9,234 bases of DNA from Cytophagales bacterium (GTDB lineage Bacteria > Bacteroidota > Bacteroidia > Cytophagales > Cyclobacteriaceae): NCBI GenBank assembly GCA_024643485.1, contig JAHEMU010000084.1:1-9234 (forward strand), read 5' to 3'. Positions 1 through 6,457 of this stretch are shown here, one piece after another; positions within the stretch are counted from its first letter, which is position 1; the number at the start of each line of letters is the position of its first letter. Below the pieces are notes generated by a model. The model was given only the letters and a program-made list of their open reading frames with translations. It had not been told where the DNA came from and did not search any database. Position numbers and translations under genes: made by a program.

Positions 1-39
1 CACCAACCCAAAAAAAGTCCCTAATTTATATTTAATGAG

Positions 40-813
40 CTAATTAAATAATGTATCAACCAACACTAACCCCGACGCTGGCGCTATATACTGTTCCAAA
101 AACTCTTTGCCTTCGAGTGTGGTTTTCAATTGTAATTCAGTTATTTCTGTGGTTCCAATTCGGATCAACGCACCCATCATCAACCGTATTTGTTGTCGCA
201 TAAATCCACTACCCTTAACCTTCAATACGTAGGAATTCTCCGGAAAAAAACTGGCGGTCAATTCAGTATTCCTTACAATTTCACATGATTCGATGGTGCG
301 AATAGTATCAACTTCAGGTCCTGGCTGATAGCAAAAGGAAAGAAAATTATGCTCTCCTTCGAATTGCTTCGCAGCTGAAATCATCAAATTCACATCCAAT
401 TTATCAAGAATATTTGTCATAAATGGCGCTGCCATAGGATGAAATTTAGAACCAAAACAGAAGTAATAATGATATTCTTTACTTTTCACCGATTGAATAA
501 TATTAAATGCGGTCTCCACTTCTGAAATCGAGATTGCTTTAATATCCTGAGGTAAATTTTGATTGAGAAGAGTCAGAAATTCTCCGGTATCCATAGGTTC
601 TTTCACAAAAACTTCAACAAACAACTGTTCAGCAGAAACCATTGCATCGGTTCTACCAGTGGCTAGTATTTTGAATTTTTTTCCGCCCAGAACATAGTTA
701 ATGGTTTTATTTACCATCCCTTGGACTGTCTTCGCATTGGGTTGAATGGCCCAACCATGATATCTGAAGCCTAAGTATTGTATTTCTAGGAGATATGAAT
801 AATCTTTTTTCAA
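40..813 (-). CDS. truA: TruA-family tRNA pseudouridine synthase (divergent)
   Basis: TruA enzymes convert uridines 38-40 of the tRNA anticodon arm to pseudouridine in the cytoplasm. The protein has 257 residues, normal for the family. The N-terminal HGWAIQPNAKTVQG stretch (about 19-32) corresponds to the family GWQ.Q....TVQ motif. The catalytic aspartate is D56 in GRTD (53-56). The usual tyrosine-bearing strand is KEYHYYF (about 112-118), and GFMRQQIRLMMGALIRIG (about 203-220) matches the conserved second-domain helix with its arginine. The canonical GRTDAGVHA loop reads GRTDAMVSA here, so glycine and histidine are replaced. This suggests a divergent paralogue rather than the housekeeping copy, and target positions could differ. 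No ATG precedes the conserved N-terminus in frame; TTG at 813 is the best start and gives the usual short lead into the first beta strand. The gene is separated by 247 bp from the upstream transglutaminase-like gene on the same strand. Confidence 0.88.
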   Translation of the reverse strand: MKKDYSYLLEIQYLGFRYHGWAIQPNAKTVQGMVNKTINYVLGGKKFKILATGRTDAMVSAEQLFVEVFVKEPMDTGEFLTLLNQNLPQDIKAISISEVETAFNIIQSVKSKEYHYYFCFGSKFHPMAAPFMTNILDKLDVNLMISAAKQFEGEHNFLSFCYQPGPEVDTIRTIESCEIVRNTELTASFFPENSYVLKVKGSGFMRQQIRLMMGALIRIGTTEITELQLKTTLEGKEFLEQYIAPASGLVLVDTLFN

Positions 814-1060
814 AAAATGTATTTTTTCAGCTGAGATTAAAGTTAAATGATTAATTCAAAAATCAAGAGGTTTATGAACTTTGAATCCTAGTAGGATGGT
901 TTTAATTAATTTAAAAATAAGTGTTTATAAGTTGCGAAAATGAATAATAAATTGTTTAGGAACCCATGCCTATCCCCTACCCTGTAGACAAAATACGCAT
1001 TCCAAATTTAATTAGCCATTTTAAAATACTTAAGTTAAATATTAAGCATTTGTTAATCGC
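814..1060. other. AT-rich intergenic region without a gene
   Basis: This stretch lies between the stop of the transglutaminase-like gene and the start of the TruA-family gene, both on the minus strand. All frames are broken by frequent stops, and no homology to a known protein or RNA was recognised. It holds two small inverted repeats (listed separately at 885-897 and 1043-1067) and a short C-rich patch near 962-990. It probably contains the 3' end of the upstream transcript and the promoter or leader of the truA-like gene, but no convincing promoter was identified. Confidence 0.6.
885..897. repeat. 13-bp perfect palindrome (ATCCTA-G-TAGGAT)
   Basis: Two perfect 6-base arms flank a single central G. 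The spacer is too short for a stable hairpin, so a dimeric protein-binding site is more plausible than a terminator. It lies about 72-84 bp upstream of the TTG start of the TruA-family gene. Chance occurrence in AT-rich DNA cannot be excluded; the arms are not purely A/T, which makes it slightly more notable. Confidence 0.4.
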
Positions 1061-1067
1061 TTAATTT
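1043..1067. repeat. 7-bp inverted repeat overlapping the stop codon of the transglutaminase-like gene
   Basis: ATTAAGC at 1043-1049 and GCTTAAT at 1061-1067 are perfect complements around an 11-nt loop. On the minus strand the first arm contains the TAA stop of the transglutaminase-like gene. The stem has only two G-C pairs, and the following minus-strand sequence (ATTTAAC) is not a clean U-tract. It is at best a weak terminator or an RNA 3'-end stabilising hairpin. Confidence 0.3.
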
Positions 1068-2008
1068 TCCACAGTTACTTTATAAATTGCTACCGGCATT
1101 CTATCGTATATCATCAATAATAAATCCTCCTTCCTTTCGGGAGGCTCTATGGTAAAAATAAATTCACCGTTATTTTCGATCATTTCAAACTTTGCTAAAT
1201 TCGAATTGCCATCATATTTAAATATTATCTTTTGAGAATCACTGGTGTTTTTAATCTGGATGACCACATCCCCTTTTGTTTTGATTATTCCATTTGGAAT
1301 ATCCTTAAATTCTATCCCTGAATCATAAAAGGAAGAGTAAATTATAGGTTGATTAAAAAAATTGGACCTAGTACCCTTCGTTAGTTTCCATTTTTCGTCT
1401 TCGGGAAAATGCTTATAGAAAAATAAGTCAGGATCCATAAATAAATAATTCATATTCAATTTATGAATATATTTAGGATTATTTGACATTTCCACATATC
1501 CAGCTCCCCAAGTGACGTCCAATAATTGCCACTCATCATTTACATTTACAGCATTCCATGCATGGGAAGGTTGCGTTTTTACTATACCAATATCATTAGG
1601 ATTAAGCATGGAAAAACCCGTAATTATTGAGTTTTCAATTCCCATGAGATCGCAAATGGTAGAAAAAGTGATAGAATAACCATTACAAATTGCCCTTCTC
1701 GCCTTTAAAGTAGAAACTGTCACTTCATTATGGTATTCCTCAAAACTATTAATCGTTACCCTTTTAGGCCCCTCGGCGAGGAGTTTTAAATCATAGGTTA
1801 TATTGAGTGCCATCCATGTATATAATGCATTGACGCGCAATTCTTCTTTCGAAAAATCCCTTTGTATTAAATCCGCAAGTTTTTGTGGGGATCTGATTAA
1901 TTTGGGATACTTCCCAACCGTTTCTATGATATCATTCTGAGACTGCGCCCAACAATTACCATTTGCTATTCCAATCAAAAACAACGATACTAAAACTCCT
2001 ACTCTCAT
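1061..2008 (-). CDS. Exported transglutaminase-like (kyphoscoliosis-type) domain protein
   Basis: A 315-residue protein with an N-terminal signal peptide: a hydrophobic stretch at about 3-15 and a probable signal peptidase I site after CWA at 22. There is no proper lipobox, so it is probably periplasmic or secreted. The papain-like transglutaminase core has a complete candidate triad: Cys108 in RRAICNGYS, His149 in QPSHAWNAV and Asp164 in LLDVTWGAG. The following MDPDLFFYKHFPEDEKWKL (about 191-209) is the block typical of bacterial kyphoscoliosis-like members. Residues about 215-315 form a beta-rich C-terminal region I do not recognise. Such proteins may act as proteases, amidases or cross-linkers; the substrate is not predictable here. 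The start is ATG at 2006-2008, followed directly by the signal peptide, and a perfect palindrome sits two bases upstream. The acyl-CoA synthetase gene upstream on the same strand ends 56 bp away, so co-transcription is possible but no functional link is evident. Confidence 0.85.
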   Translation of the reverse strand: MRVGVLVSLFLIGIANGNCWAQSQNDIIETVGKYPKLIRSPQKLADLIQRDFSKEELRVNALYTWMALNITYDLKLLAEGPKRVTINSFEEYHNEVTVSTLKARRAICNGYSITFSTICDLMGIENSIITGFSMLNPNDIGIVKTQPSHAWNAVNVNDEWQLLDVTWGAGYVEMSNNPKYIHKLNMNYLFMDPDLFFYKHFPEDEKWKLTKGTRSNFFNQPIIYSSFYDSGIEFKDIPNGIIKTKGDVVIQIKNTSDSQKIIFKYDGNSNLAKFEMIENNGEFIFTIEPPERKEDLLLMIYDRMPVAIYKVTVEN

Positions 2009-2010
2009 AC

Positions 2011-2029
2011 TATACTATTTTATAGTATA
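2011..2029. repeat. Perfect 8-bp inverted repeat touching the transglutaminase gene start
   Basis: TATACTAT (2011-2018) and ATAGTATA (2022-2029) are perfect reverse complements with a 3-nt spacer. On the minus strand the repeat ends two bases before the ATG at 2008, so it covers the translation initiation region. It is all A/T except one G-C pair per arm, and no U-tract follows it, so it is not an intrinsic terminator of the upstream synthetase gene. Plausible roles are an operator or an RNA hairpin that limits ribosome access. Confidence 0.5.
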
Positions 2030-2064
2030 ACGATGAAACTACAAAAAGTTACAAAGTAAAAATT

Positions 2065-3747
2065 TTAAACCTCATATATTACCTGTCCCTCAGCATCAAA
2101 CCAGGTAAGATACATGTGTTGATGAATTGCCTCCACCCGATTCCGCTTAACTTTTAAGGTAGGGGTCATTAAGCCGTTATCCACACTCCATTCTTCTTTC
2201 ATTATAACGACTTTTTCAATTTTCTCGTGTTTCTCGATCGCTTTATTCACCTCATGAATTGTAGAAATCAAAGATTTTTCCAATTCAACTTTATTTTCCT
2301 TTTTGCCATGTTCAGAAAGAATTACCAGTGCTATGGGTTGAGTTATACCTGTCCCAACAACGCATACTTGATCAATATTTGAATTCTTCATTAAATCAAG
2401 TTCAATTGGGCCTGGACTCACATATTTTCCTTTGTCAGTCTTGAATTGATCTTTTGCCCGACCTGTGATTGATAAAAACCCGTCATGATCAAATTCACCA
2501 ATGTCACCTGTTTTAAGAAACCCTTCTGAGGTAAACATTTCATCCGTTTTTTCCTTTTCTTTGAAATACCCGACCATCAAACAGTTACTTTTGATTAGCA
2601 CTTCTCCGTCTACCGACAACTTGGAAGTAACCCCCGGCACAGGCTTTCCAACAGTTCCAAGCTTGTTATAATCTGGTATATTATAGTGAGATAGGATACA
2701 GTCTTCTGTCATTCCATAGGCTTGATAAATGGTGACTCCTAATTTTAAAAACCATTTCTGAAGATCTGTAGAAATAGGCGCGGCCCCTGAAAAGCATAAC
2801 TCTGCTTTACCTAATCCCAGTTTATTGCGAATTTTTTTCTTTACAATTCCTCCTAATATTGGAATAGATGTCATCGTGTCTAGTTTAGATTGTGGCATTT
2901 TCTCGAGAATTTTTTCTTGAAATTTTTGCCAAATTCGAGGAACCCCAAAAAACAAGGTGGGCTGAACCGATGCTAAATCTTCAGCAAAGGTTGTTATTGA
3001 CTCTGGAAAGGTAAATGTATTTCCACAATAGATTCCAGTATGTTCAATTGCAATCCTTTCAGCGATATGGGTAAGCGGCAAGTATGAAAAGTACCTTTGT
3101 TGCGCCTTCAATTTCAGGTAACTAATAGCCATATTCGTTACTTCATTAAAAGAACTTACCTTATGCATCACGCCTTTTGGATTTCCAGTAGTTCCAGAAG
3201 TATATAAAATCGAAATTAGCTCATCCGGTTGCTGAACATGAATTTCGTTCAGAGGTGAATCTTTTTCAATTATATCCTCCCAACTTTCTCCATCTGAAAC
3301 ATTATACATTTTCACTCCAATTAGGGGAATCTTCGGGAAATTCTTTTTCTGACTTTCAAATTGATCTAAATTTCCAACAATTATCGCTTTGGACTCACTG
3401 TGCTCTAATATTTCTGCAATCGACTCGGCACCTAAAGAAGGATAAATTGGTATTGAAATAGCCCCCGCCATCATGATAGCCAAATCTGCCATTATCCAAT
3501 GGGCGCAATTCTTCGACAAAATTGCTACGTGGTCACCGGGTTGAATACCTAATCTTTTTAAAGCAGAAGCAACTTTTCGAGCTTCTTCATTTGCTTGTTG
3601 AAATGAATACTCTTTAAAAACTCTATTTTTAGGCTGCCTAAGAAATATATTATTTGGAGTAGTATCTACCCAATTCGAAAAAGCTTCTAAGGTATTTTTA
3701 AATTGATGCACAGTAAAAAGGTTAGGTTGATAAAATAAACAAATCAA
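2065..3747 (-). CDS. AMP-forming long-chain acyl-CoA synthetase (ANL superfamily)
   Basis: Activates a fatty acid with ATP to acyl-adenylate and then acyl-CoA. At 560 residues it is near the usual length for bacterial members. Visible adenylation motifs (numbered from 3747): P-loop YTSGTTGNPKG at 182-192, the SYLPLTHIAER block at 221-231, SGAAP at 320-324, YQAYGMTED at 341-349, KTGD at 412-415, the hinge GRAKDQFKTDKGKYVSP at 429-445, and a C-terminal lysine region MTPTLKVKR at 527-535, which fits the long-chain class. No membrane segment is evident. The start is uncertain: the longest frame begins with TTG at 3747 and adds an atypical MICLFYQPNL leader, while GTG at 3711 begins just before the conserved VHQFKNTLEAF region. 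The gene follows a decayed thioesterase II fragment on the same strand, so the two may once have formed a small acyl-CoA operon. The exact acyl chain preference cannot be read from the sequence. Confidence 0.9.
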   Translation of the reverse strand: MICLFYQPNLFTVHQFKNTLEAFSNWVDTTPNNIFLRQPKNRVFKEYSFQQANEEARKVASALKRLGIQPGDHVAILSKNCAHWIMADLAIMMAGAISIPIYPSLGAESIAEILEHSESKAIIVGNLDQFESQKKNFPKIPLIGVKMYNVSDGESWEDIIEKDSPLNEIHVQQPDELISILYTSGTTGNPKGVMHKVSSFNEVTNMAISYLKLKAQQRYFSYLPLTHIAERIAIEHTGIYCGNTFTFPESITTFAEDLASVQPTLFFGVPRIWQKFQEKILEKMPQSKLDTMTSIPILGGIVKKKIRNKLGLGKAELCFSGAAPISTDLQKWFLKLGVTIYQAYGMTEDCILSHYNIPDYNKLGTVGKPVPGVTSKLSVDGEVLIKSNCLMVGYFKEKEKTDEMFTSEGFLKTGDIGEFDHDGFLSITGRAKDQFKTDKGKYVSPGPIELDLMKNSNIDQVCVVGTGITQPIALVILSEHGKKENKVELEKSLISTIHEVNKAIEKHEKIEKVVIMKEEWSVDNGLMTPTLKVKRNRVEAIHQHMYLTWFDAEGQVIYEV

Positions 3748-3748
3748 T

Positions 3749-3984
3749 TTAGGATATTTCCTGAAAAATTAAAAATGACTTTACCATTTTGTATTGTTGC
3801 CGATCTTCATGATTTTTTGTCGTGTAGCGTATAGTGATTGCCCCAACACCTGTCCTCCAAATATTTGACCCCATTTTTCGGAAAAATATTGACCTCGAAA
3901 TAAATTGGCATCCAACAGTTCCAATGTTTTTAAAGTTGCTAATGGAGCCTTTTTCGTCTTTAATTTGAATGGATTTTTTCTAAT
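3749..3984 (-). pseudogene. tesB: Remnant of acyl-CoA thioesterase II (TesB), N-terminal part only
   Basis: The minus-strand frame from 3984 (just after a stop at 3985-3987) to the stop at 3781 encodes 67 residues. They include LELLDANLFRGQ and WGQIFGGQVLGQSLYA (coordinates about 3826-3924). This closely matches the N-terminus of TesB hot-dog thioesterases, whose hallmark is NLFRG...VFGGQVLGQAL. No ATG, GTG or TTG start precedes the conserved block, and full-length TesB has about 290 residues. Adding one A to the A6 run at 3813-3818 would continue the frame as KNHEDRQQ...MVKSF, resembling the next TesB segment (E. coli LVHSF), up to a stop at 3749-3751. The remnant therefore looks frameshifted and then truncated next to the acyl-CoA synthetase gene. 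TesB hydrolyses acyl-CoA to free acid, the reverse direction of that synthetase. The family call is firm on the motif; the frameshift reconstruction is inference. Confidence 0.75.
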
Positions 3985-4031
3985 TTAGACAAATTTTAAG
4001 CCTTAACTTACCGTTTTATAACTATTTTAAC

Positions 4032-4039
4032 TACCTTTT
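4032..4039 (+). promoter_or_regulatory. Possible -7 box for the nitronate monooxygenase-like gene
   Basis: TACCTTTT matches seven of eight positions of the Bacteroidota -7 consensus TAnnTTTG and lies 25 bp before the ATG at 4065. No clear TTG -33 element is present at the expected distance, so the call is weak. A promoter is nevertheless expected in this interval because the gene is divergent from everything to its left. Confidence 0.25.
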
Positions 4040-4064
4040 AAATCCATTAACTTCACTAAATAAA

Positions 4065-5045
4065 ATGCAAAAAGCTCCATTTATCAACTCACTAGGCTTA
4101 CCCGTTATCGCCGCTCCAATGTTTCTTATCTCCGGACCAGAATTGGTAATAGAATGCTGTAAAAATGGAATTGTTGGTACTTTCCCTGCACTTAATCAAC
4201 GGACAACAGAAGGTTTTGAAGAGTGGGTAGTAAAAATTAAGAACGAACTCGCAGCTTTTGAAAAGGAAACTGGGAAGAAACCCGCTCCTTTTGGTGTAAA
4301 TTTAATCGTTCACCAAAGTAATCCACGGGTTCAGGCAGACCTAGCTATATGTGCGAAACATCAAGTGCCTTTAATCATTACCTCTTTAGGAGCTGTTTCC
4401 CAATTGGTTGATTTTGTTCATAGTTATGGTGGCTTAGTTTTCCACGATGTAATCAAAAAAAGACATGCAGAAAAAGCTGCTGAAGCTGGTGTCGATGGAT
4501 TAATCCTTGTCGCCGCCGGAGCAGGTGGACACGGAGGAACACTAAATCCTATTGCTTTTATCAACGAAATAAAATCATTTTTCCATAAAACCATCTTACT
4601 CTCAGGCTGTATCAGCACAGGAAAAGACGTCGCATCTGCCTTGCAAATGGGCGCTGATCTGGCATACATGGGAACTCGTTTTATCAACACCTCCGAAAGT
4701 CAGGCTTCTGAAGAATACCGTAAAATGATTATTGACGCCGGCGCTAATGACGTGATTTATACCGCGGCGGTGTCTGGTGTAAATGCCAATTTTCTGCGAG
4801 CTAGTTTAGAATCAATGGGTATCACTGAAGAAATGTGGAAAAAAGAAGGTAAAATGAATTTTGGTGGAGATAAAAATGCAGCCCATGATGAGGCCAAAGC
4901 ATGGAAAACCATTTGGTCGGCAGGTCAAGGGGTTACAAGCATCTCAGATTCTCTACCCGCGAGTGAGTTGATTAACCGTCTTAAAATGGAATTTAAATCT
5001 GCAATCGAGGAGCAGGCTTTGTATTTACAAAATTTTCCTAAATAA
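4065..5045 (+). CDS. Nitronate monooxygenase-like FMN-dependent TIM-barrel oxidoreductase (NPD family)
   Basis: A 326-residue cytoplasmic flavoprotein of the 2-nitropropane dioxygenase/nitronate monooxygenase family, which oxidises alkyl nitronates using FMN and oxygen; some relatives are enoyl-ACP reductases (FabK). Features seen: an N-terminal barrel strand PVIAAPMFLISGPELV (13-28), the family hallmark AGAGGHGG at 151-158 with the probable catalytic histidine H156, and FMN phosphate-binding segments LLSGCISTGKD (178-188) and GADLAYMGTRF (196-206). The length fits class I nitronate monooxygenases. The AGAGGHGG motif followed by NP favours nitronate monooxygenase over FabK, but the true substrate is not determined by sequence; in many bacteria these enzymes may handle toxic nitronates such as propionate 3-nitronate. 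The start is ATG at 4065 after an A-rich leader (ACTAAATAAA). The helicase gene follows 79 bp downstream on the same strand, with a promoter candidate of its own. Confidence 0.87.
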   Translation: MQKAPFINSLGLPVIAAPMFLISGPELVIECCKNGIVGTFPALNQRTTEGFEEWVVKIKNELAAFEKETGKKPAPFGVNLIVHQSNPRVQADLAICAKHQVPLIITSLGAVSQLVDFVHSYGGLVFHDVIKKRHAEKAAEAGVDGLILVAAGAGGHGGTLNPIAFINEIKSFFHKTILLSGCISTGKDVASALQMGADLAYMGTRFINTSESQASEEYRKMIIDAGANDVIYTAAVSGVNANFLRASLESMGITEEMWKKEGKMNFGGDKNAAHDEAKAWKTIWSAGQGVTSISDSLPASELINRLKMEFKSAIEEQALYLQNFPK

Positions 5046-5050
5046 TAGTT

Positions 5051-5084
5051 TTTAGTATCATCAGAAAAAATAAAGCTACCTTTG
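5051..5084 (+). promoter_or_regulatory. Candidate Bacteroidota-type promoter for the helicase gene
   Basis: TACCTTTG at 5077-5084 matches the Bacteroidota primary sigma factor -7 consensus TAnnTTTG exactly. A weak -33-like TTTAG lies at 5051-5055, 21 bp upstream. Transcription would start around 5090, leaving a leader of about 35 nt before the ATG at 5125. The -7 match is strong and the -33 match is poor. Confidence 0.5.
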
Positions 5085-5124
5085 TGGAATTATTTCCTTA
5101 TCGCTATTGATAACTTGAATCCAC

Positions 5125-6441
5125 ATGGACCTACAATCACTCAATCATCAAAATATACTCAGCAGACTTGGTTTCACGCAATTCAATGAAATTCAGGAAA
5201 CTACTATAAAGGAAAGTGCTGAAAAGGAAAACATCCTATTATTAGCACCTACGGGAAGTGGTAAAACAGTCGCTTTTTTAATGAGTGCTATTGATAAATT
5301 AAAAGAAGTGGAAGGTGTTCAAGTGCTCATTCTGGCTCCTACCCGAGAACTTGTTTTACAAATTGAAAGCGTTCTTAAAAAAATGCAATTGAACGTTAAG
5401 ACAAATGCTTGCTACGGTGGGCACCCTTTTAGTGTAGAAAGAAGAAATTTTTCAGTTCAACCTACTTTTCTCATTGGCACACCGGGAAGAATAAAAGATC
5501 ATATTGTACGAAATACGTTTAATTCGCGATCAATCACCCATGTTATCTTTGATGAATTCGACAAATCACTGGAATTTGGATTTGGTGAAGAAATGTCGTT
5601 CATCGTGAGTAAATTACCGAAAGCAAATAACAAAATGCTGGTGTCGGCCACCAACACCATCGAAATACCTTCCTTTTTATCTTTTAGAAATCACACGATA
5701 ATTGACTTTGGTGGAGAATCTATACCCGATATTACGCTACAAAAAATTGTATTAAATGACGGTGAAAAAATTGATGGTCTGCTTCAATTCGTGAATGGCT
5801 TAGGAAATAATCAAAATGCAATTATTTTTTGTAATCATAGAGAAGCTTGTAACCAAATTGCCGACAAATTCAACGAAGAAGGAATCATCTATAGCCTTTA
5901 TCACGGCGCACTAGAGCAAGATCAACGCGAATCTGAATTGGCTAAATTTAGAAATTCGAGCAGTAAGCTACTAATCTCAACCGATATTGCCGCTAGGGGT
6001 ATTGATGTGCCAGAATTGGATTTTGTGGTTCATTACCAAGTCCCCAAAGATGAAAGTGCATTTATCCACAGAAATGGACGAACCGCAAGAATGAAAGCTA
6101 CAGGCACAGGAATTCTCATTTTCACAAAAAGAGAGAAATCTCCAGATTACATGCCTGCAGATATTCAACCATTTAAATTTATAAAAGGAAATACCATCTC
6201 CGACCCGGGATTTATTACTTTACATATAAATAAAGGAAAAAAGGATAAAGTAAATAAAATAGATATCGTAGGATTTCTATTACAATTTGATTTTCTCGAT
6301 AAGGCAGACGTCGGACTTATTGAAGTGAAAGATTTCTTTTCTTATGTCGCAGTTAATCGCAATAAATATGCGCAACTTATCAGCCAATCCGGAAATGCCA
6401 AAATCAAGAAAAAATCAGTAAAAATTGCCGTAGCAACTTAA
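5125..6441 (+). CDS. DEAD-box ATP-dependent RNA helicase with DbpA-type RNA-binding domain
   Basis: A 438-residue cytoplasmic RNA helicase with all core motifs: Q motif GFTQFNEIQ (16-24), Walker A APTGSGKT (41-48), Ia PTREL (72-76), Ib TPGR (119-122), II DEFD (143-146, in place of DEAD), III SAT (174-176), IV IIFCN (233-237), V TDIAARGID (286-294) and VI HRNGRTAR (315-322). Residues about 363-436 match the DbpA C-terminal RNA-binding (RRM-like) domain, with ITLHINKGKKDKV, DIVGFL, ADVGLIEV and FSYVAV. In E. coli DbpA this domain recognises hairpin 92 of 23S rRNA and directs the enzyme to large-subunit assembly, so a ribosome biogenesis role is likely here by inference; a DeaD/CsdA-like cold-response role is the main alternative. 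ATG at 5125 puts the Q motif at the usual distance. The gene has its own promoter candidate at 5051-5084 and converges with the acyltransferase operon, with 16 bp between stop codons. Confidence 0.93.
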   Translation: MDLQSLNHQNILSRLGFTQFNEIQETTIKESAEKENILLLAPTGSGKTVAFLMSAIDKLKEVEGVQVLILAPTRELVLQIESVLKKMQLNVKTNACYGGHPFSVERRNFSVQPTFLIGTPGRIKDHIVRNTFNSRSITHVIFDEFDKSLEFGFGEEMSFIVSKLPKANNKMLVSATNTIEIPSFLSFRNHTIIDFGGESIPDITLQKIVLNDGEKIDGLLQFVNGLGNNQNAIIFCNHREACNQIADKFNEEGIIYSLYHGALEQDQRESELAKFRNSSSKLLISTDIAARGIDVPELDFVVHYQVPKDESAFIHRNGRTARMKATGTGILIFTKREKSPDYMPADIQPFKFIKGNTISDPGFITLHINKGKKDKVNKIDIVGFLLQFDFLDKADVGLIEVKDFFSYVAVNRNKYAQLISQSGNAKIKKKSVKIAVAT

Positions 6442-6457
6442 TTAACTGATATTTTCC

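Noticed and set aside
1..39. Possible start of another minus-strand gene downstream of truA (open, partly hydrophobic frame to the left edge)
   Set aside because: Only 39 bases, with no ATG; cannot be distinguished from non-coding sequence.
900..916. A/T-only inverted repeat TTTTAA...TTAAAA
   Set aside because: No G-C pairs, expected by chance in this composition, and no terminator context.
940..987. Short plus-strand ORF starting with ATG in the intergenic region
   Set aside because: Fifteen codons, no ribosome-binding context or promoter, composition not protein-like.
1003..1010. TAAATTTG on the minus strand, matching the -7 consensus, as a promoter for the truA-like gene
   Set aside because: No TTG -33 element at the right distance and the leader would be about 190 nt; A/T-rich DNA gives such matches by chance.
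3255..3461. Plus-strand ORF of 68 codons
   Set aside because: It lies fully inside the acyl-CoA synthetase gene on the other strand and its translation shows no recognisable domain.
4424..4690. Minus-strand ORF of 88 codons
   Set aside because: Antisense shadow of the conserved AGAGGHGG and FMN-binding region of the nitronate monooxygenase-like gene; the proline- and alanine-rich translation is a by-product.
4065..5045. Reading as enoyl-ACP reductase FabK
   Set aside because: The AGAGGHGG motif and overall length fit nitronate monooxygenases better, and no fatty acid synthesis genes are adjacent; kept only as an alternative.
5977..6168. Minus-strand ORF of 63 codons
   Set aside because: Antisense to helicase motifs V and VI; no independent support.
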